Assembly: GCA_033816765.1 (NCBI GenBank)
Contig: CM066290.1
Span: forward strand, 2,542,001 to 2,606,000
Source of the DNA: Nothopassalora personata
Taxonomy: Eukaryota; Ascomycota; Dothideomycetes; Mycosphaerellales; Mycosphaerellaceae
Direction of reading: 5' to 3'
Length of the DNA stretch: 64,000 nucleotides
Every line of letters begins with the position of its first letter. Within the stretch, counting starts at the first letter, position 1. The position numbers and the translations under genes are program-made. Shown here one piece after another: positions 22,501 to 33,361 of the stretch. The notes under the pieces were generated by a model that worked only from the letters and a program-made list of their open reading frames with translations, was not told where the DNA came from and did not search any database.

Positions 22501-24976
22501 TAATATCGAAGAAGCATAAGATAGATTAACCGGATTAGACTAGTACACGAAGATTGACCTACGAGACGCCTTCTACGCTATACGGATAGTAGAAGGAGAA
22601 GAATAGAAAACCGCTTTTAGAATAAGATACGGACTCTACGAATTCTTAGTTATGCTAATAGGATTAACTAACGTACCCGCATCCTGCTAGGACCTTATTA
22701 ACGAAACACTTAGAGACCTGCTCGACGTATACGTTATCGCCTATATGGACGACATACTAGTCTACACGAAAGGATCCCTACAGAAGCACATAAGACAAGT
22801 CTAGGATGTCTTCGAACGACTTACGCAGTTAGGATTTAAGACAGCACCCGAGAAATGCGAATTCTATAAGAAAGAAGTTAAATTCCTAGGCTTCATTATT
22901 AGTACTATAGGGATAACGATCGACCCTACGAAGACATAGTTAATTAGAGAGTAGCTAGAACCGAAAACAGTTAAGGACGTACAATTATTCCTTAGACTAA
23001 CGAACTATAACCGGAAATTCATTAAGGACTATTTAAAGACAGTAGCACTAATAACGATGCTTATAAGAAAGGACGTCACTTAGAAATGGGGAAAGGAACA
23101 GATTAAAGCATTTAAGAAACTTAAGGAACAATGCGCTTTAGCCCCTACGCTTCGACTATTCGATAGTAGTAAGGAAGTCCATATCGAGACCGATGCGTCT
23201 AATATAGCAATAGGCGCGTGTTTAACATAGACACACGATGGGTAGAGACACCTAGTAGCCTATTACTCCCGGAAAATGACTATAGCGGAACAGAACTACG
23301 ACATCTATAATAAAGAGCTTCTAGCCATTGTTACTACCATGCAACATTAGAGAGTATATGTCGAGGGCCTACCGAAGTTAACGATTCTTTCTAACCATAA
23401 GAATCTTACGTACTTTACGACGACGAAAGAACTTACTCGAAGGCAAGCCCGCTAGTCGGAGCTGCTAGGACAGTATAAGTTCGAAATTAAATATACTCTA
23501 GGACGAGAGAATAGCCGCGCTGACGCGCTAAGCCGAAGAAGCGACTACATAGAAGGAAAAGAACTAGTGCAACACAAAATACTAAAGATAAACCCCGACG
23601 GAAGTCTTAGTACTAACATAAGAGAATTCAATAACATCGTACGGATATTAGACGACAGGGACGAACAATTCCCTATATCGCAAGGAAAATACTAGGTACT
23701 AAAGGATCGAGAAAAAGAATGCATACGACAACATTACGACGGACCAACTTATAGGTACCCTAGAACTTTAAAAACAATAGACCTAATATAGCGCAGTTTC
23801 TCATTTCTATAAATGAGACTTAAGGTGTTACGCTATATTAAACAATGCGTACACTACTAACGGAACAAGGCTACGAGACATGTAAGATACGGTTACCTAC
23901 AGTTTAGGACACTACCGACGAAGCCATGGGACGAAGTTACAATAGACTTTATTACGAAACTCCTACCGTTAAGAGACTAAGTTACGAAACAACCATACGA
24001 CATAATACTAGTTATAGTTAATAGACTTATAAAATACGTATACTTTATTCCTACATCGGAAACATATAATGTAGAACAGCTCGGATACCTCGTACTAGAT
24101 AGACTTATCCGATACTACGGATTCCCCTAAGCGTTTATAACGGACAGAGATAAGCTATTTACATCAAATTACTAGAAGACGCTTATAGGAACGATCGGAA
24201 TTAAACATAAGCTATTAATAGCATATTATCCGGAGATAGACGGATAAACCGAAAGGATGAATTAAACGCTAGAACAATACCTACGACACTACATTAACTA
24301 CGCACAAGACAATTAGGTTTCATTACTGCTAATAGCGCAGATTGCACTAAACAACTACAAATTAGAGACAACTTCAACGACGCTATTCTATGCGAACTTT
24401 AGTAAAGATCCTAACCTATTCGGAACACCTGGATTCTATCCATAGGCCGAGAGAGCAATCGTGACGACGGATACTCTTAAGGAAGTGCATAAAGAAACAC
24501 GCAAGGCGATCGAAGATGTATAACGAAAACTGTCTTAATAACGGTAGGACACGAGAAAAATAGCACCTCTACTAAAAGAGGGGGATAAGGTCTGTCTCCT
24601 TACAAAAAACTTGAGAATAAGAAGATAGACTAAAAAACTGGATTACGTTAAGGTCGGACCATTTTTAATCGATAAAGTCGTAGGACTAGTTAACTATCGA
24701 CTACGACTACCACCTAACGCAAAAATCCACCTAGTCTTCTATATCTCTAAGCTAGAACCCGTAGACGCTAGAACACCTTGCTAGGAGAGTTTTCACTTCG
24801 AGCCGGAAGTAGAAAATGAATTTAAAGTCGAAAAAATCCTAGATAAGAAAAGTTAGCGATACCTTGTTAAATAGAAGGGATACGACGAATCGGAGAATAC
24901 CTAGGAACTAAAAGAAAACCTACGAAACTATTAGTAGAAGATTCAGGAATATCAAAACGGCGCCTACTTAAAGTAA
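19540..24976 (+). pseudogene. Gypsy gag-pol with chromodomain (RIP-broken)
   Basis: Gag starts at ATG 19540. A Tf-type capsid segment (LDLFYRDRAKFDDWI, then FAITYLRGSA) is readable, followed by a CCHC-like knuckle at 20418-20462 (YAYSKEGHIARDC, with Tyr in place of two Cys). The protease has IIDLGVAGNF near 21660. Reverse transcriptase has YTKIDLRDAFYAIR near 22540 and YMDDILVYT with the catalytic YMDD at 22742-22753. RNase H has TDASNIAIGACL near 23190. Integrase has VTIDFITKLL near 23935 and ITDRDKLFTSNY near 24137. The chromodomain (YLVK, TAG for Trp, KGYDESENT, TAG for Trp, ELKENL) is at about 24860-24925. Dozens of in-frame TAG and some TAA prevent translation. The chromodomain suggests that the active ancestor targeted heterochromatin, as known for chromoviral elements. 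Confidence 0.9.
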
Positions 24977-25013
24977 CTACACTATAAGACATAGTAACTT
25001 TTAAGTAAACGGA

Positions 25014-25090
25014 AGACTAAAGTAGGAATCGAACCTACGACCTTAAGAGTATAGACAGCTTACGCTCTACTACTAAGCCACCGACGGCAC
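25014..25090 (-). ncRNA. tRNA-like module with A and B boxes
   Basis: On the minus strand a perfect T-arm GTAGG-TTCGATT-CCTAC (25022-25038) contains GGTTCGATTCC, an exact pol III B box. A D-arm-like TGGCTTAGTAGTAGAGC (25064-25080) matches an A box and can pair GCTT with GAGC. The A-to-B spacing is 45 nt, as in a tRNA (44). The acceptor ends do not pair and the anticodon arm does not fold in the normal way, so it is not a working tRNA gene. The TAA/TAG changes fit RIP decay. It lies between the gypsy pol stop and the antisense frame and contains the stop codon of that frame. Confidence 0.45.
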
Positions 25091-25621
25091 CGTCTCGCTA
25101 GAAGGAGAAAGCTAGAAATCGTCCGGAAGACCTTCGATAGTACTCTAGGTCTAAGGAGATAAGGACAGATTAGGAGTACTAGGATCCGCGTCTACTATAG
25201 CGTACTCCTACGCTCCTAGATCCTCGTCTAGTAACAACCGATCTTCTAACGAACGACCCTCCGCAACCTTCTAATTAACCGTATCCAATTGCTTACGAAG
25301 GCGCATTTCCTTTGTATACGCTTCTATTAAGGCATCCTACCTTTTACTAAGAATCCTTTTCGCGGTATCTAGTTCCTACAACAACTTCTTCCGCTAAAGC
25401 GATAAGCGCTTCTACTCGCCCTCGGTTACCCTCGCATTGTAACTCTTTAGATTCCGCTACTAGCACTTAGAATAGCGACTAGATAAGATGTGCACCTTAC
25501 ACACACGGCCCTCCTTTTAATAAGAATCACACGGACGCATTGCGGTATTGCCGTTACGGAAGATCTGCTAGGCTTTCTTCTTACGGCGAGCGGTAGATTT
25601 AGATTAGGAGGAAGAAGACAT
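25073..25621 (-). pseudogene. Antisense accessory gene in gypsy: Zn2Cys6-like plus coiled coil (RIP-broken)
   Basis: From ATG at 25621 one minus-strand frame runs 183 codons to TAG at 25073-25075 with no frameshift, interrupted by 14 stops, 12 TAG and 2 TAA, the RIP signature. The N-terminus is Ser/Lys/Arg-rich (KSTARRKKKA). Codons 31, 41 and 53 are Cys (TGT, TGT, TGC), and codons 34, 50 and 61 are TAT, TAT and TAC, one RIP-type change away from Cys. The spacing is C-x2-C-x6-C-x8-C-x2-C-x7-C, which falls within the pattern of the fungal Zn(II)2Cys6 cluster. After it comes a Leu/Lys/Arg/Glu-rich stretch (codons 70-135) that looks helical or coiled coil, then an acidic, Ser/Thr/Pro-rich tail. 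It would be a small DNA-binding or RNA-binding accessory protein made from the opposite strand. Its function is unknown. Confidence 0.65.
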
Positions 25622-25683
25622 CGTTACGAGATATAAAAAGAAAGTACGACATAACTTATAAAGCTCTAGGATAGAGCTAGGCT

Positions 25684-25696
25684 AAAAGGGGGATAG
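25684..25696 (+). other. Polypurine tract of the gypsy element
   Basis: AAAAGGGGGATAG ends exactly where the 3' LTR begins. It is the expected primer site for plus-strand DNA synthesis. Confidence 0.8.
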
Positions 25697-26102
25697 TGTT
25701 ACGGTTCTAATCTAGGGCTAAAGGAAGCTAACTAATTAGACCTCTACAATTGGTAGGCGCTTCCGCCCGAGAAGTGCTCTCTCGCCCGTAGGAATAAAAC
25801 TAAGGAACCGAGAGAGCAACTAAAGTAATCTCCTTAACCTCGTTAATCTCGGTAATCTCGAGAGAACATAGAGAGTATAGAGAGTACGGAGAGTAACGCT
25901 CTATCTCTTTTATATTTAGGAACGCTAAGAAACCCTTATAGTTCTAATATGTTTAACTTATGTTACTATCTCACTAATTGGAATACAACTCTTATTCCTA
26001 TTATTCATCTTCGCTTAGCTTACTTTAGCCTCTCTAAAGAATACCGCCACGTGACTTAACTTATCTCTCTTTTAAGACTAGCCCTAGAACGAGATAATAA
26101 CA
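25697..26102 (+). repeat. 3' LTR of the gypsy element (406 bp)
   Basis: Begins TGTTACGG and ends ATAATAACA. The sequence aligns with the 5' LTR without gaps. It shows more TA-type changes than the 5' copy, for example GAGCAT to GAGTAT. Confidence 0.92.
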
Positions 26103-26107
26103 CTTAC
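26103..26107. repeat. Target-site duplication CTTAC, right copy
   Basis: Identical to 19112-19116. Confidence 0.9.
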
Positions 26108-27067
26108 CTCTATAGCCTAAAGCGCGCTATCTTCTACTTAGTATAGAAGGATAGTATAGCTTAGTATATCCGTATCGTCTACCGTTAGGTAAAGACCTAA
26201 TATAGCACATCGATTGCTATCTTTCGGATAGACGGAGGTAGCGAGTATAGCGGTAATGCGCTTATTTAGTACTTATAAGATAAGGGCTTCGTTCTATAGG
26301 TTATAACACCTTATTCTTCGGAATAGAATAGTAGAGCTAAAGTTAGCAATTACATAGTATGTAGCATGTTACGTAAGCTACTTATTAATGCTAGACTTCT
26401 ACTAGCTCTCTAGCCGGAAGCTACATAGGCTTCGGTCTATCTTCTTAACCTCACTCCGAGTGTAGCTATTAAAGGACTGTCGCCTTAGGAGGTTATTAAC
26501 AAGTAGTAGGGCATCTAGCCGGTGTAGCCTAGCCTATTATACCTTAAGGCCTATAGCTGCCGTGCTTTCGTCTATAACTATAACGTTAGTCGCGGCGAGA
26601 AGTTTAACTCTCGCTTACTATAGGGCAAACTCGTTAGATACGAAAGCCGGACTATCTACCGTGTTTATGTCGCTAAGGCACATAAGGTATTTCGAACTAA
26701 GGATATTTAGTTCATTAAGGGCTACGACCCTATTATAGCTCTAGCCGGTAAGCCTAAGACTAATGATACTAACGAATACGTCTCACTAGACGACATCTTC
26801 CCTATAGAGCGTAACTATAAAGTAGCGCTATGCCGTGTAGCTATAGAAGTTACGACTCCTAGGGGTAGTAATTCTAGGGGTGTAGTAACACTACCTAAGA
26901 ACATTACGGTTATTAATAAGCCTACCGACACTTTACTTAAGTAGTCTAATAAGGACCTAGTATAGGAAGTCGTAGATGCCTATTAAGAGGACACTCTAGA
27001 CGACTTTCCGGAGGTGTAGCTAACAACACCTCCTAAGCTAACAGTTAAGGACGATAAGGATTAAGAC
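26108..27067 (+). pseudogene. Outer copia integrase core (RIP-broken)
   Basis: The frame interrupted at 19111 resumes here. It shows IVYR, then FRIDGGSEYSGNALI (26222-26266), the integrase catalytic-Asp block, followed by VITPYSSE and SNYIVCSMLRKLLINARL, the usual copia DDE surroundings. Then come YLLNLTPSVAIKGLSP and later YRVYVAKAHKVFRTKDI. TAG stops stand at Gln and Trp positions throughout. The frame is cut again by the reverse copia element at 27068. Confidence 0.85.
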
Positions 27068-27314
27068 TGTTAAGTCGAGACCTTATAGGATACGTAGTTA
27101 GCAGCGGAGTAGAGTAAGATATTAATCTTCAACTAGCTAATAGCTATAGGGCATGCAGCAATATATTAGGAACCAATGTGTTAATTGTGTTAGATGTCTA
27201 TCTAAGCTAAAGGGGAGAGAAGGTGTCTTCCGATAAGCTAAGTCATCGTAGATGCCTTAGGCTATTAGATTACAACCTAACTGTTAGCTCCCCTTAAGAT
27301 GCTACATCTTAACA
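27068..27314 (-). repeat. 3' LTR of the reverse copia element (247 bp)
   Basis: On the plus strand it begins TGTTAAG and ends CTTAACA. It matches 32435-32681 over the whole length with about 14 differences; I see one transversion, the rest are transitions. Confidence 0.88.
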
Positions 27315-27699
27315 CTCCTACTTATCTTATATAGGAGGTTATAGTCTACTCTTCTCCTATTAGTAGTATTTAGACTTCTATAATAGGTTGAGCTAGCTTA
27401 CAAACCTCTAGAAGTGTGGACTAGTCTTTAGCTTTATAAACCTATCTGCAACTATCTTAGATGTTAGGGTGTACTTAACAGTAATAAGCCTTCTCTACTA
27501 AAGTTTCCTAACAGTATTGTAGGCAATGTTAATGTACTTTGACTTGTTATAAACATGTGCATCCCTCACTAGGGTAAGGGCAGCTTAGTTGTTACCTCTT
27601 AATTAGACTAGTCTTAAGCTTAATATAGTCTCCTAGTTTCTAGTGATCCTTAGTTAATAGGAACAGTCTCCTACTAACTCTAGACAGTCTATCTCCCTT

Positions 27700-30600
27700 A
27701 GTAGTGAAGCTAGGAATTAGGATTGCTTTATATATGCATTTATAGCTATGTATTTAGCTTCTATTATAGATGTTGCTATAGACTTTTGCTTCTTACTCAT
27801 CTAGGAGACTAGTGCCCTATAGAGGAAGAAGACATACCTAAGGATAGAGACTCTGTCTACTTTGTCTATTATATAATTAGAGTTATAGTATCTAACTAGG
27901 CATCCTTCTCTATGCCTAGAGAAGACAAGGCTAAGATTAGGATATAACCTTAGATATCTTATAATCTTCTTTAAAGCCTTTATGTAGTAGGTGGATAGGT
28001 TACTTATAAATAAGCTTATCCTTCCTAGGGCAAAAGCAATGTCTAGCCTTATAATTGTTACTAGCTATATCTATGTACTATTAATACTCTAGTACTCTAC
28101 CTTATTACACCTCTTATCTATATAGCTTAAAGGTTTAAGAGCCTTATAGCTGTCTATAGGTAAGTATGTAGGTGCTACCTTCTTATAGTTTATCCCTATC
28201 TTAGTAAGGTTGTCCCTAATAAAGTGTCCCTAGTTAAGTTTTAGGATTCCTCTCCTCCTGTCCCTTATAACTCTTATGCTAAGGATCTTTTTAGGTTCAC
28301 TAAGATCTTTAATCTTAAAGACTTTGCTAAGTTCTCTTTTAAACTAGAGAACATCTATTAACTTTAGTATAGCAATTGGAATATTATCCACATATGTAAG
28401 AATTATGATCTCTTTTTCCTTATAAATAAGTAGGCATGGATCTACCTCTAACTGTGTAAATCTAATCTCTCTAAGCTTTAATACACAGAGTTAATTCCAA
28501 TCTCTAGCTGCTTACTTAAGTCTATATAAGCTTTTAAGGATCTTAAACACTATATTTAGTAGAAGCTTAACTCCTAGTAGTAGTAACATAAAGATGTCTT
28601 TATAGAGGGTGCTTTCTATAAACGCATTGTTCACATCCACTTAGTAAAGATAGAGATCCTTCTTACACACAATAGCTATAAACACCCTAAGGGTGTCCTA
28701 TCTAACTGTAGGCGTAAATGTCTCTATAAAGTTAACACTAAACTTCTATAAAAAGCCCCTTGTAACTAGCCTAGCCTTAAACTTTTCAATGGCTCCACTA
28801 ATGCTTCTTTTAACATTAAAGACCTATCTTAACGTAACTAAGTTTACTCCTTTTAGTAGAACAGCATTCTCCTAGGTGTTGTTGCTCTATAGAGCATCTA
28901 GCTCCTTCTAGATTGCTTCCTTCTAAAGGTGTCCCTATTTCTTGTTATTTATAGTATCCTTATAGGACTTTGGAATTGGGATCTCTTACTTGTATGTAAT
29001 GACTTCTGCAGTTGCTATAAAGGCTATCTCCTTAACTTCTTCTAGGAATTCACTATCCTATGGTACTAAATCATCTACTAATTGCATAGCTGTAAAGAAA
29101 GCTTAGTAGTAAGTAGTAAGGTTCTCTAAGAGGTCTATTGCTTCTCCTACTTTAGTAGCTAGTTTAGGTATAGGGACTATAGATCTTAGGGCTTTCTGTT
29201 TCTATTTATAGCCCTTAACATTATAGTTAGCCCTCCTCTTACTAAGGGATAATCTAAGAGTAGTCACTTGTGTCCTAGTAATATTCTTTTCCTAGAGATC
29301 TAGTAAGCTTATCTTAATTAGCTTATCGATTTTCTAAAATTCCCCTATATTCTTTAGAGGCTAGGGAAGTTGCACAAACAGCTTTCTTAGCTAGGCTATT
29401 ACTAGGCTGCTCTACTAAATGATTAAATAGTAAATAGGTTGCTCTAAGGATATGTTCTTCCTTAGCCTCCCTAAGGGTCTCCTAGCTAGTGCATTGCTTA
29501 ATAGATTCAATTTTGTAACATTGAGATCTATATTACCTCTAGGTTAATCCTTAAAGAAGTCTATATATATGTGTTGTTTCATAGCTTTTATGTCTAGTTC
29601 CTAAAAGAGCTAGGCCTTAGCTATGTTTTTAACGTATCTAATAAACACTGCTTCTTTGCCTCTGTTTATTAGTTTATCACTTCTTACCTAATAAGGCTAG
29701 GATCTTATGTCTATATAGACAATAGCTTTGCATCCCTAAACCTTTAAATGGTTAATAGTTAGCTTAATACCATTAAAGGCTTTATCTAGTGAAACCTTGA
29801 ACCTATTATAGTCTAGACTATTTAGTAGTTTGTTCCTTATGTAGGTTTAGGCTTCTAGTGCTTTAGGCTAGAATTCAATTGGTATCTTAGCCTCTTTAAG
29901 CATTGCCCTTATAGAGTCTTCTAAGGTTTGTATTAACCTTTTAACTAGTCCATTTTAGAGCGAGTTGTATGCCTTAGTATGCTCTAGCCCAATTCCTAAA
30001 TCCTTCTCCTACTGCTTAACTAATATAATAAGTTCCCTTATATTGTTAAGCCTAACTGCTTTTAACTATACTAATGATTTCCTCTCTGCCTTAATCTTCT
30101 AGTTCTAGAGAGCAACTAGAGTATCTTCTCTTTTCTTAAGAGGACAGGTCTACTTTTTTCTAGAGAAGTTGTTAACAATCTTAAGCTAGTATTTAAACCC
30201 TAGCCTTAATGTTAGCAGTAGACTACATATATCAATAGATACAAGGGCAAGTCTTTTAGGTCTTCTCTTAGTAACTTTGCCTTTGTACTTTTTTATCTTT
30301 GCTATTAAACACACTCTACACTAGTAGAAGCTATCCCTAGGAATAGGAATAGGTTCTTTTAAGTCTATTACCTTATAAAGATTCTAGAGTAAGTTCTTCC
30401 TAAAGTGTGCAAATCTTCTATGCTAAAGCTCCCACTGTTTTAGGTTAGTCTCTAATTTAGCAGTTACAAAGGCATTCTCTATTAGTAGTGCACATAATAA
30501 GTGATGTGCCATTTTTTATAGTAGAGGAGAAATCTTATTAATAAATAGAACCCCCCTAAGAAGCCTTGTCTAGACAACAGTTTAGCTAGAGGGGGATATA

Positions 30601-31990
30601 AGAGAAAATGAAGGAGGTTAGACACTAAACTACTTGCTAAACTAGTTCTAAGAAACTAGGTTCACCCCTAGCTTAGGTATAAGTAGAACATCTTCTAAAA
30701 TAACTTTCCTGCTAGATCTCCTACTTATCTCTACAGTCCTAATATAAGTAGCTAACAAATGCCTACCTCCTACTTTGATCTATTTCTTCTTTATTAAGGG
30801 AGTTATAGATCTAAAGAGGCAGTTCTAGTTAGTTATATAGGATAAAGCACAAGAATTAAGTAACTACTCTAATAAGGGGAACTTGCCTTAGACTTCTACA
30901 GTTAAGTGAGCCACTTTATTATACTTATTATTATTAGACATTGTCTTCTAGGATAAGTTGCATAAGTTAGGTAGCTCTTAGGTAGAGAAACCTTTCTTAG
31001 TCTTCCTTATTTTAGAGGAAGGAGACTAGGCCTAGTTCTTCTAGAGTAACAGCATATTAGAGCTAAGTTTCTTTACTATTTTCTTAAGTTCCTCTATAGA
31101 GGACTTCTCTCTTAGTGTTCTTCTTAAAGATAGTAGTAGAGATCTTCTCTTCTTAACATGTGTTGCATTCTAGGAGGATAGTGCTTAGGAATAAGATCTA
31201 AGGACCTTCTTTGCCTTAGAGAGACTAGGGCAGTCCTTAATAAGATAGTCCTTCTTACAGAGAAGGTAGGAAAGTAATCTTACCTAACCTAAGGGCCTAA
31301 CCTAGGTAGCTGCTATACTATACTTAGCCTTAGAGGGATTTAATCTAGCCTCTTAAGCCTTAAGGATCTTTAAGGTCCTTTTATAATCTATCTTTAGCTA
31401 AGCTATAATAGTATCCCTAGCTATATAGTAGTTAGGTAGCAGTAAGCTTAAAAGCTAGGTTATTCTTACATTAGCTTTCCTATAGTACTAGCCCTCTAGG
31501 TCAATATTAGCAATCCTCCTTCTAAGAGACACTAGGTGTGCCTATATAGATCTAATAGTGAACTCTTCACTTATCTCAAAGTTCATAAACTGTTTTATAA
31601 GCTTATGTACATAGGTTAGTAACACCTAGCTGTACTTGTTCTAGAGATGCACCTATATCTTAGTAGCTTTTCTAGATTCGTAAGAGCCCTTAAGCTTAAA
31701 TTTATCTTCTTCTATAATCCTACTTAGGATACTAAAGTAGTAAGCTGCATTTTGTTTTGTCTATGTTAGTGTATTAAGAATCTCTTTAATCTTAGTCTCT
31801 TCCTAGAGTTTTAGGTTCTTGCCCTTAATGTTGTTAAATGACACTTCTAATAGGTTATTAATTGTAAAGAATGCTAACTAGCTCTCTATCTTATATCTCT
31901 AAAGGTTGAACTATCTCTTCTAGTTGTCTCTCCTAAGAATTGGGATTTTAGTTCCCTTCTCTTCTCCTTTCTCTTAGTATAAATCTATAA
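27700..31990 (-). pseudogene. Reverse copia gag-pol (RIP-broken)
   Basis: Reading down the minus strand: a CCHC-type knuckle remnant near 31240-31270 (CKKDYLIKDC), an integrase zinc-finger piece near 30305-30335 (CRVCLIAK), and integrase core with LEHTKAYNSL and GLVKRLIQTLEDSIRAMLKEA. Reverse transcriptase follows with ILTYVDNIPIA, the YVDN replacing YVDD at 28383-28394. RNase H has KKQKSIATSIIEAKYIAI near 27750-27800, a hallmark of copia. Stops are mostly TAG. The order gag, integrase, RT, RNase H is that of copia. One 60-codon open frame on the plus strand (28693-28875) is an antisense accident. Confidence 0.85.
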
Positions 31991-32434
31991 TAAATTGAAT
32001 ATAATGAAACAAGGTGTATATGCTTTAAGGTCGTGGCTTAGGTCCTGCTAAGGCCCTTAGTGTAGAATAGTAAGGTTCGTAGGTGTAGATACTAAGGCCT
32101 GCTTAGTAGGGTAAAGAAAGAGCGGTATAGTCTCGGAGCTAGGACACAGGTCTGTCTCTCCTAGCAGAGTTCTAAATGACTTACTTAAAGTCCTTCTTAA
32201 TAGTATCTCGATGCAGTTCTGCCTATAGAGTGTCTTTAAGGTATTAGCTTATAGTAAGCCGTATAGAGTCCTTTTCTAGATTACCTATTACTTAGTATTA
32301 AACTAAGCTCCTTAATAGGACAGATAGGGTAGACTTCTGCTTCCTAGATGTTTTCTGCTATAATAGCAAGGGATACAAGTAACCTGTACTAATATAGGTT
32401 GCTCTTACTCCTACACAAACCCGGGCTTATAACC

Positions 32435-32681
32435 TATTAAGTTAAGACCTTACAGGATACGTAGTTAGCAGCGGAGTGGAGTAAGAGATCAATCTTCAAC
32501 TAGCTAATAGCTATAGGGCATGTAGCAATATATTAGGAACTAATGTGTTAATTGTGTTAGATGTCTATCTAAGCTAAAGGGGAGAGAAGGTGTCTTCCGA
32601 CAAGCTAAGTTATCGTAGATGCCTTAGGCTATTAGATCATAACCTAACTGTTAGCTCCCCTTAAGATGCTACATCTTAATA
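32435..32681 (-). repeat. 5' LTR of the reverse copia element (247 bp)
   Basis: Begins TATTAAG and ends CTTAATA on the plus strand. Both ends show RIP-type changes from TG...CA as seen in the left copy. Confidence 0.88.
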
Positions 32682-33000
32682 GTAACTACTTTTATAGTAG
32701 CGACCGACTAGCTAGACCTAGCGACTGTCATTATACCGAAGAGTCATAAGGCCGCAATAGCGACACTATAACACGCTAAGTAGCGTGTAGCTAAAGAAGC
32801 TAAATTTGCTAGTCTCGAGTAGTACGAGACCTAGATCTATAAGGATAAGCTATTACTACCGCTAGGCGTACGCGTTCTAAAGGGTAGATAGGTCTATACT
32901 ATTAAGCTAGATGCTAATAGTAAGATTAGCCGTTTCAAGGTACGCTAGGTCGTCCGTAGCGATATATAACGTAAAGGCGACTACGACGAGACGTACGCGG
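32682..33000 (+). pseudogene. Outer copia fragment between integrase and RT
   Basis: The plus frame continues with KLLLPLGVRVLKGR, VYTIKLDANS and FKVR, then GDYDETYA. This is the well-known stretch before and into copia reverse transcriptase (ending DYDETFAPV in relatives). It is cut by the solo LTR at 33001. Confidence 0.8.
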
Positions 33001-33361
33001 TGTTACGGAATAATTCCTAGGGACCCTAGAATTATAACGATAAGACAAACACGTGACTCATCCTACCTAAGCGCTTAGACTTAGAGCGATTAGACTGCTC
33101 ATGCTTAGACTAATTAGACTGCTTATGCTTAGACTAATTAGACTAATTACCGAGATCTACGAATCTCCTTTATATTTAGGAACGCTAGAAACCCTTATGG
33201 TTCTAATGCGTTTAACTTATGTTACTATCTCACTAATTGGAATATAACTCTTATTCCTATCATTTATCTTCGCTTAGCTTACTTTAGCCTCTCCAAAGAA
33301 TACCGCTACGTGACTTAACTTATCTCCCCTTTAAGACTAGCCCTAGAACGAGATAATAACA
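33001..33361 (+). repeat. Solo LTR of a variant gypsy subfamily
   Basis: Begins TGTTACGG like the gypsy LTR, and its last about 195 bp (33166-33361) match the gypsy LTR closely, ending ATAATAACA. The middle differs and carries a 24-bp tandem repeat. A perfect 5-bp duplication CGCGG flanks it (32996-33000 and 33362-33366). It is therefore a solo LTR left by recombination between the two LTRs of a former full element, of a subfamily related to the element at 19117. Confidence 0.9.
33089..33145. repeat. 24-bp tandem repeat inside the solo LTR
   Basis: Two full units (33089-33112, 33113-33136) and a 9-bp partial unit. The unit is rich in TTAGACTA, and the two full copies differ by one C/T change. 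It is absent from the other gypsy LTRs in the window. Confidence 0.8.

Larger units (their letters stand above)
19117..26102 (+). mobile_element. Full-length Ty3/gypsy chromodomain retrotransposon (RIP-inactivated)
   Basis: A complete 6986-bp element with two 406-bp LTRs (19117-19522 and 25697-26102), a CTTAC duplication, and a polypurine tract (AAAAGGGGGATAG, 25684-25696) just before the 3' LTR. The internal region has gag, CCHC knuckle, protease, reverse transcriptase, RNase H, integrase and a C-terminal chromodomain, in the gypsy order. Two extras lie between pol and the 3' LTR: a tRNA-like module and an antisense frame of 183 codons. It sits inside the integrase frame of the outer copia element, so it is younger than that element. 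The LTRs differ at about 21 positions, all transitions, so the difference reflects RIP more than age. Confidence 0.93.
27068..32681 (-). mobile_element. Second Ty1/copia retrotransposon, reverse orientation
   Basis: A 5614-bp element with two 247-bp LTRs (27068-27314 and 32435-32681) and coding on the minus strand. Next to the right-hand LTR, which is the element's 5' LTR, the minus strand reads GGTTATAAGCCCGGG. This fits a primer-binding site for half initiator-Met tRNA with one TG-to-TA change. Beside the left-hand LTR the minus strand is AAGTAGGAG, a short polypurine tract. It lies inside the outer copia frame between integrase and reverse transcriptase. The flanking 5-mers (AAGAC at 27063-27067, GTAAC at 32682-32686) do not match, so there is no visible target duplication. 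Confidence 0.85.

Noticed and set aside
19112..26107. CRISPR-like or satellite origin of the 406-bp repeats
   Set aside because: They are two LTRs with TG...CA ends, polypurine tract and target duplication around a gypsy polyprotein.
28693..28875. The only 60-codon open frame inside the nest
   Set aside because: Antisense to the reverse copia reverse-transcriptase region; no independent features.
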